Assembly (NCBI GenBank): GCA_001931875.2
Contig: MSJH02000815.1
Span: 186,001 to 250,000, forward strand
Length of the DNA: 64,000 nt
Direction: 5' to 3'
Origin: Byssochlamys sp. IMV 00236
Taxonomy: Eukaryota; Ascomycota; Eurotiomycetes; Eurotiales; Thermoascaceae
Under the pieces are notes generated by a model that had not been told where the DNA came from, did no database searches, and saw only the letters and a list, made by a program, of their open reading frames with translations. Made by a program: the position numbers and the translations under genes. Each line of letters begins with the position of its first letter. Position 1 is the first letter of the stretch. This document shows positions 46,136-60,110 of the stretch, one piece after another.

Positions 46136-46765
46136 TCAAGTGACCATTTTCGTATCCTCAGCCTGGTCCCCGCCCGCAATCCTTCCAAACTCCCCGATGA
46201 CTCTGCGCAGCCTGCTGATACGGTCCTCCAACTCCTCAATCTCCTGCGATTGATCCTCTACAGTGCGGTCGACATCTGGTAAGGCTTCGACGACTGTGCG
46301 AGCTTTCTGGATCCGGATCTTGATGGCGCTGGCTGCCGTAGGGAGGTCTTTCACATCCAAGGGCGGCGGCGCATTGGGCCCCAGAGCAGCAGCTCCGGAC
46401 GTCGAGGAGGCTCCTGAGATACCAGCGGTATGGTGCCGCTGCGAAGATCCGTTGTTGGAGGTGCTTGTTCCCGCGCCGCCGAGGTTGGAGGGCTGCAGGT
46501 GTTGAGACTGGCCCGGACCAGAGGATGAGGGTCCTGCGCCAGACGCATCTCCGCCGTCTCCAACACCAGCGCCAGAGCTATCACTGCCCACCTGAGCTGC
46601 CAGCAACCGCAGAATCAGGGCATGAAGCTGTGGGAGGAAGTCGAAGTTCTGCGGAGACGGGAAAGGCACTGCGCCTGGAGAGGCTGCGGCGGTTGCGCTG
46701 GGGGTTTCGGGCGCGGACGAGCCTTTAGCCAGAGGCGTGCCGGAGACAGGAGATCGGGATGTCAT
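46136..46765 (-). CDS. MED9: Mediator complex subunit 9 (Med9/Cse2)
   Basis: Middle-module subunit of Mediator, linking activators to RNA polymerase II. Single exon, 209 residues. The N-terminal block FDFLPQLHALILRLLA (about 41-56) and the C-terminal block DVKDLPTAASAIKIRIQKARTVVEALPDVDRTVEDQ, then EIEELEDRISRLRRVIGEFG (coiled coil), match filamentous-fungal Med9. A Gly/Ser/Ala low-complexity linker of about 75 residues joins them. Head to head with the phosphoglycerate mutase gene. Confidence 0.9.
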   Translation of the reverse strand: MTSRSPVSGTPLAKGSSAPETPSATAAASPGAVPFPSPQNFDFLPQLHALILRLLAAQVGSDSSGAGVGDGGDASGAGPSSSGPGQSQHLQPSNLGGAGTSTSNNGSSQRHHTAGISGASSTSGAAALGPNAPPPLDVKDLPTAASAIKIRIQKARTVVEALPDVDRTVEDQSQEIEELEDRISRLRRVIGEFGRIAGGDQAEDTKMVT

Positions 46766-47199
46766 GAGAGCAACAATAATGATGATTAACCGTCCAGATG
46801 TGATTGACAGCTGTTAATTAGCATTTAGCCAGGGCGACAGTCCGTCGATCCGTTAGGGTAAAGTCGGAAGAAGACAGGACGAACGAGGATGTCGGGCAAA
46901 AGCAAAGGAGAGCGTCTGACGTCGGATGATCGCGAGCGACCAAAAGTGTCACCGAGACTGACTGCCCCTCCTCTCTCGCCTCACCGGGGAGGGCCGTCTT
47001 TTTCTCTCCTGCGAACCTCCCACCACGCTTGTTGCAACAGTGTTTCCTCGTGGCTTCTGTGCTTGTTGAGCAGTCTGGATTCATCTGGTATCCTCTGAAT
47101 ACACCCTGGTAGCAGCAACACTTGTCAATTCCATTCGTCCCGTTTCCATCTATAGATATCTACTTCTTTTCATATCATAGGACCGTCTGATCCATCACC
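46766..47199. promoter_or_regulatory. Divergent promoter between MED9 and the phosphoglycerate mutase gene
   Basis: 434 bases between start codons, with a C/T-rich leader on the mutase side. The short frames at 46818-47098 have no recognisable content. Confidence 0.5.
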
Positions 47200-48950
47200 A
47201 TGGCCAAGGTCGACCACAAAGTCTGCCTGAGTATGTCTGGGCTTCTTTTCTTTTGAAACCATGATACGAACACCAGCTAATGCGTCTCTACTATTGCACA
47301 GTCGTCATCGATGGCTGGGGTGTTGCTGGCCCGAACTCCCCGCCCGAGGGCGATGCCATCGCCGCCGCAGAGACCCCGCACATGTCGGGCTTCGCAGAGA
47401 CCAACTCGAAGACCGCTCAGGGATATACCGAGCTGGATGCATCTTCTCTGGCAGTTGGATTGCCCGAGGGCCTCATGGGCAACAGTGAGGTCGGCCACTT
47501 GAACATTGGTGCTGGCCGCGTCGTCTGGCAGGACAGTGTCCGCATTGACCAGACTCTAAGGAAGGGCGAGCTGAACAAGGTCGACAACATTGTCAAGTCA
47601 TTCACCCGCGCCAAGGAGGGCAATGGCCGTCTGCACCTCCTCGGTCTTGTCTCGGACGGTGGTGTCCACTCGAAGCAGGACCACCTGTTCGGCCTGCTGA
47701 AGGTCGCCAAGGAGATTGGAGTGCCCAAGGTCTTCATCCACTTCTTTGGCGATGGCCGTGACACCGACCCCAAGAGCGCTACCAAGTACATGCAGACTCT
47801 GCTTGACCAGTTGAAAGAGATCGGCGTTGGTGAGCTGGCCACCGTTGTCGGTCGTTACTATGCTATGGACCGTGACAAGCGATGGGACCGCGTTGAGGTC
47901 GCCGTGAAGGGCATTGTCACCGGAGAGGGTGAAGAAAGCACTGATCCTGTCAAGGCCATTGAGGACCGCTATGCTAAGGGTGAGAACGATGAGTTCCTGA
48001 AGCCCATCATCTTCGGTGGCAAGGAGAGGAGAGTCCAGGGTAGGTTGAGACAATTCCCCTTTCACGGATTCTGCTCAGACTGACGACAATGGATAGACGA
48101 CGACACCCTGTTCTTCTTCAACTACCGCTCCGACCGTGTTCGTGAGATCACCCAGCTTCTGGGAGACTACGACCGCTCTCCCACGCCCAACTTCCCTTAC
48201 CCCAAGAACATCCACATCACCACCATGACCCAGTACAAGACTGACTACACTTTCCCCGTTGCCTTCCCTCCGCAGCACATGGGCAACGTGTTGGCCGAGT
48301 GGCTCGGTAAGAAGGATGTTAAGCAGTGCCACGTTGCTGAAACTGAGAAGTACGCCCACGTTACGTTCTTCTTCAACGGTGGTGTCGAGAAGCAGTTCCC
48401 TGGTGAGGAGCGTGATATGATTCCCTCTCCCCGCGTTGCCACCTACGACCTCGACCCCAAGATGAGCGCTGCCGGTGTTGGTGAGAAGATGGCCGAGCGT
48501 CTGAGCCAGGGCAAGTTCGAGTTCGTCATGAACAACTTCGCTCCTCCAGACATGGTTGGCCACACTGGTGTCTACGAGGCTGCTATCCAGGGTGTCGCTG
48601 CCACGGACAAGGCCATCGGTGTCATCTACGAGGCCTGCAAGAAGAACGGCTATGTCCTCTTCATCACTGCGGATCACGGGTAAGTTATAGTTCCTTTACT
48701 ATCATTATACTGTTGAGTCCAGCTAACCTCCGGATGTAGTAACGCCGAAGAGATGCTCAACGAGCAGGGCAAGCCCAAGACCTCTCACACTACCAACAAG
48801 GTGCCCTTCATCCTGGCCAATGCCCCCGAGGGCTGGAGCCTCAAGAAGGAGAACGGTGTCTTGGGTGATGTCGCCCCAACTGTCCTTGCCGCCATGGGCA
48901 TTGAGCAGCCCGAAGAGATGACCGGAAAGAGCCTTCTTGTCCGGGCATAG
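47200..48950 (+). CDS. gpmI: 2,3-bisphosphoglycerate-independent phosphoglycerate mutase
   Basis: Glycolytic/gluconeogenic enzyme converting 3- to 2-phosphoglycerate, the Mn-dependent alkaline-phosphatase-superfamily type used by filamentous fungi. Exons 47200-47230, 47302-48039, 48097-48679 and 48740-48950 give 520 residues, usual for the family. D14 in VIDGWG binds metal, and S72 in GLMGNSEVGH is the phosphorylated serine. Further marks are SDGGVHS, GDGRDTDP, FFNYRSDR, ETEKYAHVTFFFNGG, MVGHTG and ITADHGNAE. The last two supply the remaining metal ligands. Junctions rebuild LIVIDGWG, VQDDDTL and DHGNAEE. C-ending codon bias suggests high expression. It converges on the prefoldin gene. Confidence 0.96.
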
Positions 48951-49629
48951 ATTCCCTTGCACATTTAATCTCGTACAGTTAAGGGGTTCTCAGCTCCGGT
49001 TCTATGACTGCTATTTGATGCTATTTTGATGATGATAAACGAGGGATAATGGTGTACGTGAATTGCTACCAGGAAGTCTTTTTTTGGTGATGTCGGTGTT
49101 GAGTTGATTCCCTATACGCATGAGGAGTGAAATGACGGTGTAGAGTAGACGGGGGTGTTGTTTTTACAGTGGGAAGGGATTGGCTAAAGATTTCTGCTCA
49201 AGTGCACACCAGCATAGGTGTATGAAAACAATTAACAACTTTTGTGTATATGTGCATATCGAGACAGCTGACTCCAGCTAGTAAAGTAAGGTCCTAAGTC
49301 TTTGTTTGCTTGTAGTTAAACAGGCATATTTCATCGGCATCGGGCTTCGACACGATCAGTAGAGCCAGTCATTCTGATTGTCTTCTTTGTATCCTCATGA
49401 GCTCAGTAGAATCCTCCTCTTTTCCCACATAATCAAGATAAACATTATTCGAATCAAGACTTCGGCCATGACCATTGGCCACCAAGTCAACAGCAGATCG
49501 ATGAACGGCCAACAAGGAGTCCACCTTATACATAGGATCCCGACATTTAGTATCTTCCTTCACATCCGCACGTGTCTCATCGCGTTGAATTAAACCAAGC
49601 CATCATTGCAGTGGGCAGCGGACCTTTTT
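48951..49629. other. Convergent 3' region between the phosphoglycerate mutase gene and prefoldin 6
   Basis: 679 bases with T-rich and TG-rich stretches. The short frames at 49369-49593 lack recognisable content. Confidence 0.5.
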
Positions 49630-50284
49630 TTATGACGCCGCAGCCGCGGCAGCCTGCTGCTGGATCTGAGACTGGAATTGGACGACCTGGAAGAAAGACG
49701 TGGTCAGCTTGATTCCGAGTATACTCGCCCTAGAATGAGAGCTCTTGGAAATGCGTACCTCTGCGCGCTTCTTGTCGCTCTTGTCCTGAAGATCTTGGAT
49801 CTGATCCTCAATTCGCTTACTGTAGAAACGGCCCGCGTCAGTAGACTGCGTTCGAAGATTGCAAAGCAAAGCAAGCCTAGTAGACGTACATCTCCTTCTC
49901 GATGAACTCTAGACGACCGTCCACTGCCATGGTGGCTTCGGTCTTGTCCTGCTTCAGGAGGACTGGCCCCACGAGCTTGTAGATATTTGCGTCCTCATCG
50001 AGGGAAGCGAATTCCTATATGCGCCGTTGGTGTCATGAACAATAACCGCAACTTGCGTGCTTCTCCTTATCCAAGGGCGGATCAATGCGCACCTTCTGTA
50101 CAGCCTTGTTCTCCTGCTGCTGCGACTCGAGCTTCTGACGGGCCTCGATATTGGTCTCGAGCTCTGCGGGACGTCTTCGTTAGACCCTGACATCACAGGA
50201 AATGCGCGCGGGGAGAGACCTACCTGTCTGCAGCTTCTGGTACTCGTCCGATAGCGCCTGCAGCTGCTTCTGGACGTCTGCCAT
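49630..50284 (-). CDS. YKE2: Prefoldin subunit 6 (Yke2)
   Basis: Beta-type subunit of the hexameric prefoldin that passes unfolded actin and tubulin to CCT. Five small exons (50284-50224, 50163-50093, 50014-49890, 49819-49759, 49686-49630) give 124 residues, the usual size. Two coiled-coil arms flank the beta hairpin: MADVQKQLQALSDEYQKLQT at the start, VYKLVGPVL-like (IYKLVGPVLLKQDKTEA) in the middle, and RLEFIEKEIKRIEDQIQDLQDK at the end. A Gln/Ala-rich tail (QQQAAAAAAS) closes it. All junctions have GT/AG and hold frame. Head to head with VPS4. Its client chaperonin subunit CCT6 is also in this window. Confidence 0.9.
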
Positions 50285-50687
50285 GATCGCTAACTGGTGC
50301 AGTTGAGGGGGATGTTGCTCTTGGAGCACGAAGGTCTGGGCTGTTGGATCGCTACTTAGCGGGGCGACGCCGACTTCTCCCCACGATAACTTATCGAGCT
50401 CGGCCCTGCAGAAACAACAACCGCTAACGACAACAACATAGACCTCATCCTCGCGCCGTACTGCCATTCTGTCTTCCTTAGGACGTCATTTTACGACAGA
50501 GTCATTCCATTAATCTTCCTTTGTTTATCTGCCTCCTATCTCTTCCTCTCGCGTGCCCCCATTTATTTGACTCGCCGCCGAAGATCAACCCTTGCGACGA
50601 CTTGAACCGCGGTGAGGCGGTCACGATAATTCTCGTCTTTTCTACATAGCGACGACCTTTCTAGCATTTACGGAACGAGTTTTCGCC
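50285..50687. promoter_or_regulatory. Divergent promoter between YKE2 and VPS4
   Basis: 403 bases between start codons. A 95-codon minus-strand frame (50180-50467) reads through exon 1 of YKE2 and is not an independent gene. Confidence 0.5.
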
Positions 50688-52213
<1,526 letters not shown>

Positions 52214-53005
52214 GGTGCCTGTGGGAGAATTACGATAATGTTGCCATTCTTATTTTGTTCCCTTCCTTTCCATTTTCTCTCGAAAGCCAGTCTAGGTAGA
52301 AAGCGAGACTACAGAGGTGACTATTGGCCTGGGTGATTGATCTGGTTTCAGGTGGGGAGAGCAGGTCATGGGGAGCTCGTTTTCTCTATCATTTGGCTCG
52401 TTAACAATGGGAGCTCCAATTTCGAGGTGCCACCTTTAGTTGTCTCTTTGGTATACTCTTCACCATACCGCGCGGTGTTCACAAGCGTTGAAACTCAGGT
52501 TGGGCGTTTTTTCTCTTCTTCGATTCTTGAATTCATGAATATAAGTAACGTCTGGATTCGCGTCCTCTTTCATTTTTTTTCTTTTTCTTTACATTTTGGT
52601 TCCCATATTTTCTGTTCATGGGTAGAACCAACTGATCTCACTTCTTCAACTGGTTAAAAGGGCGCAGACAAATAAAAGAAAAACTATGATTATTGCAGAT
52701 GAAAAATATCAAAGAAATTAGAAGCTCTGAAAAGGTACTCTAAAAATTCGCGGTCAACTTCCATGATACTAGTTTCGAAGATGCTAACTTACTGTGTTAT
52801 ACAGTAGAGGGAATCATATATTAGGACTCACCTAGGCGGCCCTTCATAGAGCTGTCTAGACCACGAGCTTTGAGCATGAATCAGTCGACACATATGTATC
52901 TAGACACTCTAGTCCCGATAGGCAGTAATATAGTATATACACACTACCGGTTCCGTCCACTATACTTAAGTATGAACCATGAAGAAGAAGAAGGAGAAGG
53001 AGCAT
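52214..53005. other. Convergent 3' region between VPS4 and the S28 peptidase gene
   Basis: 792 bases, T-rich up to about 52660. A 106-codon frame at 52337-52657 is Phe/Ser/Val-rich translation of T-rich DNA and is not supported as a gene. Confidence 0.5.
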
Positions 53006-54880
53006 CTACGCCTTCCAGTTCTTGAAGTCACGAAGCCATTTCTGAACCGTTCGAATCTCCCAGTAATGAGCCTCGCGAATGAACTGAGGTTCTGCATCAA
53101 CGTCGAGAATGCCGTAGCTGTTATTCTGTCAGCAATGGGTGAACCCCCCCCCCCTTCTCCTTACGAAGTTGGGGTTGTGATTAAGATTAATTAATATTGC
53201 TTGGTATGCTGCATGCTACTCACCTATCCCAATGATGGCCAGCGCCATTGATTAGCAATTCTGGGTGTTTGTCGGTAGAGTATCGTTGCGGGGCATCTTT
53301 GCTATGATAACATAGTTGGTTCCAGACGTCCGAGCCTGGGTGTTATATAGTTAATCATCTTTTCTCTCATTCTTTGATATCTATGTTTCTGGCCACTGTA
53401 TAAAAATACAGGGATGGAAAGGAAAGTGAATGAAATAAAGGAAAGAGCATGAATGAATGAATGCACTTACTACCATCAATAAAAGCCAGCCTATCCGCAC
53501 TGATATTGAACCCGCCGTATCTATTCCAATAATTCAAATCAGGTGTAGACGGGATACTATTATACTTGCCCTTGGGAAAGGCCCATTCGCACCACTCCTG
53601 TGTATAATTAACCTGAAGGACTCTTGAGATCAAGCTCGGTCCCGAAGCCGGCGCGACTTGATAAGCACCCTGCTCGACGCACGTCGTATATAGATAACTC
53701 CTCGTTGCGGAATTACTCGTGTCTGCCCAGAAACTGCGGTTCTGGGTACCGAAGCATGCGCTACTATCGTACTCGCCGCTAGGGCAGAGGGGTAAAACGA
53801 CGTTCTTGACGTAGTTGGCGTAGTTTCCTAGATTCGTCCATGGCTCGCCGTTTGTGTAATTAGCTAGCTCGTAGTCGATGGCTGTGATATTGCCTGGGGC
53901 GTTGATGTCGGTTACGTTTCGGCAGAAATTGAAGAAATCCTCCGACCCATAGGTCGAGTTCCAGTTGAGCTCTTGCCAGGTGTTGGTTGGGTAGTTGAAT
54001 GGACCACCGATGGGGAAGGCGATGGTTTGCGCGAAGTCGCGAATGTCTTTGAGCGCTTCGAGGCCGAAGATCCGCTTGAGATGATTGATGGCGGAGTGCG
54101 CGTTGTTCGCGACCAGGTGGTCGATCTTGTCGATAATGGCGTTGATGCTGGCGACACAGTCCTGGGGAGCATAGAGCTGGATCGGATAGTACCACTCGGG
54201 GTATGCTAGTTTGCCTATGATAGGAGCGCTGCTTGCGATGCCGCCATAGAGTGTATTGCCATATGTGACGAGCGAGAACGCCGTCTGGGCTCCAGCCAAA
54301 CTGCCCCCGTAGAGAATCCAGGGCGTTTGGGGCGCAGTCAGATCCGCGTCAATGCCTGGGAATTTGACATGTTGTGCAAAATACTGGTTATCAGCGATGG
54401 TCTGCTCTTGACTTAAATACGCAAGCTCGTCGATCGTGCTGGTGTTGAACGGATAGCTTTCCCCATAGTAGCGGTTCTCCAAGATCACACCGAGGCCATT
54501 GGTCGCTTGCATTAATATCTGGATGATGCCCGTTTGGAGATTGGAGTAGCGACTCTCGGCCGATGTCTCCCCGCCGATGTACAGGAAGACAGGCCCGCCA
54601 GGCTTGTAATAAGTGTCGTCGAACACATACCGCTGCTTGAAAGTGCCGTTGGTATGTGGTGCATAGCGCGTGCTGTTGGGGAAATGATCGATCTGAAAAA
54701 GTCGTCAATGGTGCTAGCACTTCTTGGAATTGACCACAGTCCTTATCCTGCACCACTTACCGGCTGGTCGAAGGTGTACGGTGTGTAGGAAGTCGGCCTA
54801 GGGACACTGGTAGACTGAGTCGTCGTCGTCGCAGCGGTCAGACCCAGCAGGGTTGTCGCAACGACCACGAGCAGATGCAT
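53006..54880 (-). CDS. Secreted serine peptidase of family S28
   Basis: Prolyl-type carboxypeptidase/aminopeptidase family; fungal members are secreted acid proteases. Exons 54880-54761, 54692-53471, 53335-53224 and 53117-53006 give 521 residues. A signal peptide is clear (MHLLVVVATTLLGLTAA). The S28 start FDQPIDHFPNSTRYAPHTNGTFKQRYVFDD spans the first splice. The nucleophile is S171 in LYGGSLAGAQ. The catalytic His lies in NGAGHHWDSYG in the third exon, and the Asp is probably in GSSDVWN at the second-to-third exon junction. Several N-x-S/T sites suggest glycosylation. The last exons are easily missed: the 419-codon open frame reads into an intron at its end. The third intron contains an 11-base C run. 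Confidence 0.9.
53144..53154 (+). repeat. C11 homopolymer in an intron of the S28 peptidase gene
   Basis: Eleven C in a row within the intron between 53224 and 53117. Length may be miscalled in sequencing but does not touch coding sequence. Confidence 0.8.
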
Positions 54881-55899
54881 ATTGTCGTACCTCGTTGCAC
54901 AAGAAACAACAGAGCTAGAAGGGTCAATCTTATTATATAGCTACGGAGTATTACTACGCAGTAATCGCCAACTGATTATCGTATATGTATGGCATTACCA
55001 AGAATTGAGACCCATACCAGCCGGGAATGGAAGGGAACTACTGCAAGATGACCTGCAGTTTCGGGTAAGATGTGCTCGTGGGACGACTGACAATCATCGA
55101 ATTACAGGCCCGTTAAGTCTGCAGTGGAGGAACTTTCGGATCGTATCTCATAGCCAGGGTGACATCGGGCCAAGTCAATGTCGGTATAGCTGATTCGTGT
55201 ACTAAACTACCGCTTCAAAAAGAGACGATGGCATTACATGCTCCAGTTAGACTCATCTCGTCTTACGTGATATCGATGCTCTTCTCCGTCAAGTCAACTC
55301 GATGCTTAGCGCGGGACTTCGACCGGTTATTGTCGGATTTGGAGTGCAATTCGGATCTTCGGGCTACAAGTTGCAAGCTGAACTGATTGACGGACAGGTA
55401 GATAGGATGATATGGATAAAAAACAAAGGTCGCTTCCCTTGGCAGATAGGTAGAAAAACGCGAGGAACCACTTTCAAAGTCTCCTTTTTTTTATTGTTAT
55501 TTCTTTAGCGCTTATCTATAAACGTAATAATAAGCATGTGTATTGTTAACTTATCGGCAAAAAGTCCATAAAAGATAGTCCATCTCTAAATAACTTATCG
55601 GAGTATAAAAGTAGTCGTTAACCGTGAGTAGAACGTAAGAATGTACTGTACCCTGCCCTATCATTTCCCTCCCTTCCTCCTTTCCAAGAAGATCTCCCAA
55701 GACAGATCCAAGACAAGGAACTAGACGACAATGCAATGTATAGAACATTGAAAAAGATCCCGCCACATCCAAAAAACGCCCTCGATGTGGTATCCGGAAA
55801 CAATGTGCAAAAGTGATTGAACAGACAGAATGAATCGCAGTCCAATGACTCCAACATTCCAATCCGAAAGCAACCCAAAAGAGAAAAGATTTATCCGCA
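54881..55899. other. S28 peptidase upstream region and PCP1 3' region
   Basis: 1019 bases in tandem orientation on the minus strand, the second largest gap in the window. The part next to the peptidase start is its promoter. The rest (about 55480-55900) is AT-rich with an A/T-run at 55482-55505. Frames up to 103 codons lack recognisable content. Confidence 0.5.
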
Positions 55900-58800
55900 T
55901 CACTCGATACCCTTACGCCGCTGGCTTTCCCTCCTCTTGATCAATTCGCTCTTAGCTCGTCGGAGGCCATCGCCTATTTTCCGAGCCTTGCTCCATTCTT
56001 GGCTCATGTTCTTCATCCGTACGGTAGCCATGACCGCAGAGATTACTGTTCGAAGTTTCCGGCGAGGGTCGCCCATCTTCTTACGATCGGGAGCCCTGAT
56101 GCCCATCTCCGCAATCATTCGGAGATCGGCTTCGTTACTGTAGCACAGAGATTAGCAGGGAAGCACCAAACAAATGCCCATGCAGAGCCGCGCGCGACAT
56201 ACCAAGCAACCCTAACTCGTTCTCCCAACTCCATCAGTCCCTTACTCCAGGCAAGATCACGACGGAACTTCTCTTCTCTCTTCAGCCTAGCTCTCAGCCA
56301 AAGTATCTCCTTGCCGAGACCACGAATCTCTTTTTCATGTTTGCCTTTCCGGTCTCCCTTCGTATGACTTTCCATTGCTTGTTCATAGCGATCCTGTAGT
56401 GCCTCAAGCTCTCGAGCAATTGAATCAGCTCGCTTGATGGAGGAGGCACGTTCCTCACGGATTCGTCGCAGCTGCGCCTTCAATTCATTCACGCGAGCAT
56501 CTCGCTCAGAGAGCTTAAGAGCTAGAGATTCTGCTTCAATAGTCGATGACTTAAGAAGCTCGTTGAGATCTTTCTGGTCTTCTTCCCTGAGGGCAGCGCG
56601 TTCGAGTTCACGGTTCTTCTCCTTCAAGCGCCTCATAGCTTTCAGCGCATCTGAGAGTTGGCTCCGGAGTTTCCGTAGTTCCTCCTGGACTTTATCGGAA
56701 GGAGAAGACTGCGGGGAGTGAGATTCGAATTTCCTCATCTGCAGATCATGTAGCTCCCGCTCAAGTTCCGCAATACGGGTCTTAAAGTCGCGGATAGACG
56801 ACTTATGGTCAGCTTCTCTCTGGAGCAAGGTCTTTTCTCTCTTGCGAGCTTCATCCAGACTGTGACGGAGCACTGACACGTCCGCCGCAGCGGTGGAAAC
56901 GTCATTATCGATAGCTGACTGCTGAGAGAGATGTGTCTCCAGTTCCTGTACACGCTTTTCGAGGCGTTGCACCTTGCTTCTAGCTGAAACCAGCTCGCGT
57001 TCTCTGCTGTTCGATTTTTCGAGCAACTTGTCCTGGAGTTTGTCAATTTCAGTCGATAGACGGCTTTCCTCTGCTGTTGCCCTTTCGATCTCCGAATTTA
57101 GCTCCTTCTCTAGGGAATCCCTGGCCTCGACTAATGCCGCTCGTTCCTCCTTGAGCCTATTCACCTCGCTTTCTAGGCGCAGCTTCGATTTCCGTAGTTC
57201 GATCTTCTCCTGGTCCAAGCGGTGAGTGTCGTCGAATTTGTTCTGACCACGGTCGACGTGACTTTGAAGCTCATCGCGTTCGGCTTCCACCTCAGCCAAT
57301 GAGGCTCGAGTGTTGTGTAGGTCGATATTGACCTTGGCAAGTTGGTCACGAAGATTCTGCTTTTCGCTCAAGGCTTTATGCAACTGGTTTTCCAGATCAG
57401 ATGCACCTTTCTTCAACTGGCTCTTGGCATATTCTTGCTCCTCCTCCAGGCTTGCTTGAAGGAGCACAATCTCGTCTTCCAGAGCTTGCACTCTGTCTCT
57501 GAGGGCTGACTCTTCTCGCCTGGCGATCCGAAGTTCATCCTTGACAGAGAGAAGTTCGTTCCGCTGCTCGTCAAGAACCTGTCTCTTATTGACGATATCG
57601 TCGTTGAGTTCCCTCACCTGCCGGCTCAGCACGGCCTCCTCATGTAGATGTCGATCCTTCTCGCTGTCAATGACTTCCTGGAGCTTCGCTTCTCTCCCTG
57701 AGAGAGTTAGCTCAACATCTTGCAATTTCTCGATGGTGCGCTTGAAGCCAGCCGCTTGCTCCTCCGCTCTTTCTTTTTGGGACTGCAGTGTTCTCTTGGT
57801 GCTCTCCCATCGGTCCTGATCAAGCGCAAATTGGCCTTCCTTATCTTCTATCTCGTGCTGAAGAGACTCGATCTCTTCCTGAAGCCGCTCGATCTCCTCT
57901 TTATATTCGGCGTTAATAGCTTGGTTGTTGTCAAGAGCATGCTGTCGCTCATCTTCTAGCGCTTCTTCAAGCTCTCGGATCGTTGACTGTGCTTTCGCCA
58001 GCTCTCGCTGCAGGCTCGCAGACTCGTCAGTCAGTGCGGAATGCCGAGTCTTCAATAGCTCCTTTTCATCCGCCTTGCGGTGAACATCATCCAGGACATC
58101 TCTCAGGCGTACAGAGAGATCGCTTCGCTGTTGCTGAACCATCTCCCGTTCGCTTTTCACTCTTTCGAGTTCCTCCTGTAGCTTACGGTTCTCAGCGGTA
58201 AATTCTTGCTGCATCTCTCGAAGTTGTTTCTCTAGATCAGCTTCGCGTCTGGCCTTGGTGCCGAGCTCTTCATTCAGATTGTCATGGTCTCTTCGCAGCT
58301 CCGCGAGCTCATCTTCCAATTTACTTGCCTTCTCCTCGAGTTGGCGGCTGAGCCCTCTTGTGTTGAAAGACTTGTTGGCCATCTCCTCCTGAAGCTCCCT
58401 CAGGTCCTCTTCGGCCTTCTGCTTCTCCTCCATTGCTTGATTTTGAGACTCCTTAGCTTCTTGTGCCTCAGACCTCGCTTTCTCAAGGCTTTCATGGAGC
58501 TCCTCAAGCTGCTCTTTTGCGCGCTCTAATTCCGCTTCCAGTTCCGCGGCAGCTTCGTTTTCTTTCCCATCTCTTTCCTTCAGATTGTCAATTTCTTCCT
58601 CGCGTTCATCGATAATCCGATCTTTTTCTCGGACGCTTGCTTCAAGATCCTCAATCTCGTCCCGAAGTCGTTCGATCTCCTCTGATTGCTTGTCTTTGGC
58701 CTCTTTAAGCTCTTCCTGAAGCTTCTTGACCTGATTCCCTCTATTCTCGACCTCTTCGCGCATCCATTCCATTTCGCGTCGTCCTTCCTCATCGAGCTGT

Positions 58801-59753
58801 CTTTTCTTGGCCTTGTCTCGAAGCTCCTGAAGTTGCAGACGATATGCTTCGAGGTCGCGCTCTGCTTGGAGAAGGTTCTTCTTGTATCTGGCAATATCTC
58901 TCTGCATCGTGATTTTGGTGACCTTCAGCTCCGTATTTTCTTGGAGAGCGGCTTGATTATATTCGGGACCAGCTTTCTGTAGTTGCTCCTGCAGGTAGTG
59001 GATCTTCAATTTCAAGCCAAAGTTATCCTTGTCTAGCTTGTCGATTATCTGCGCGTTTTTTCACATGGTGTCAGTAGTGTTCTTCCAGCCAGACGTTATC
59101 CACGTTGATTTCCGCAGATGTCGGCATCAACCTCTTACCTTTTCCTGCTCCTTCAATGTCATCATATTTTGACCATCACTGACTACACCTCCATCTCTTC
59201 CCGGAAGCATTGGTAAGGGAGTGCTTTGCGCACTACTGCTTGCAACCTCCTGAGGGAGAGGTGTCACGTCATCTGTGGCGGTCGCATCGTCACCGTAGAT
59301 ATCCGTCATGTCTATGGGCGGCAGTCCGGGCGTATTAGCGTTGCTTCGATAGCTGGCTCTTAGGTATGCGGGAGTTTGCGGCACGCCATTCCCTCGCGCA
59401 GCAGACATATTTCGCAGATAATTATTCCTCGTCGCGCTCTTCATCATTGGCGTGAATTCGCCCTTGGGAGGCGCTGCTGATGGCAGATTTCTTCGATGGT
59501 CCAATGCATTTCGGGTCGTCTTTGGTCCAGAGCCTGCGCGCGGCGTCCTGAGGCTGAAACCGCTCGAACCGCGTCGTCGTCCATTTTCCATTGACTTGAT
59601 AATATCATCCTCCTTTGATGGCGTCTGAAATGAATTTTCTACCGATTCCAGTGCAGACAGATGAGATCTGGCGACACTCCGTAAACCGTTGGTCATGTAA
59701 GTCGCGTTTCCGTCGACTTCGGTGCGCGGCGTGTCGATGTAGGGCAGCGCCAT
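55900..59753 (-). CDS. PCP1: Spindle-pole-body pericentrin-like protein (Pcp1/PcpA)
   Basis: Coiled-coil scaffold that anchors gamma-tubulin complexes at the spindle pole body. Exons 59753-59139, 59048-56203 and 56137-55900 give 1232 residues. A Ser/Pro/Arg-rich head (about 1-195) precedes a centrosomin motif 1-like stretch (LKEQEKIIDKLDKDNFGLKLKIHYLQEQL, about 199-227), the segment that binds gamma-tubulin complexes. About 850 residues of heptad-rich Glu/Lys/Arg/Leu coiled coil follow. The C-terminal exon (KLRTVISAVMATVRMKNMSQEWSKARKIG) resembles a PACT domain, which targets pericentrin to the pole. ApsB-type proteins share the N-terminal motif; the PACT-like end favours Pcp1/PcpA. Head to head with the ecdysoneless gene. 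Confidence 0.85.
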
Positions 59754-60110
59754 GGTGGGCGCCGGAGCACTAAACGCGTATTATCACGATGATCGGGGTT
59801 CGATATCAAAAGACACAGCGCATAACCATGGCCGCAATTGCCCTGTAAAAGTAAGATATACGGAGGCAGAATGTAATCAAGTTCATTTAGTGGGAAAGAC
59901 GTGTTTGGGCAGAGCGGGCGCAGGCGTGTATGGCGGCCCGTTGTTGAATTCTAGCCGGATCCGGACTAGCTCGCTGCGGAGCTTCGAGGGCAGAAAAAGC
60001 ATGCGGGCCGACTGTTTCTCCGGATATCAGTATGCCTGCGGGAATATTATTGTATGAAGTCATTCCATACGGATCGGGGGTTGGATATTGTCAATCATTT
60101 TGCGCTCAAG
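59754..60110. promoter_or_regulatory. Divergent promoter between PCP1 and the ecdysoneless-family gene
   Basis: 357 bases between start codons. The plus-strand frame is open from 60054, but the Met at 60111 fits the family start better. Confidence 0.5.

Noticed and set aside
48075..48677. 200-codon minus-strand frame
   Set aside because: Antisense shadow of the phosphoglycerate mutase gene.
52337..52657. 106-codon plus-strand frame after VPS4
   Set aside because: Low-complexity translation of T-rich 3' UTR.
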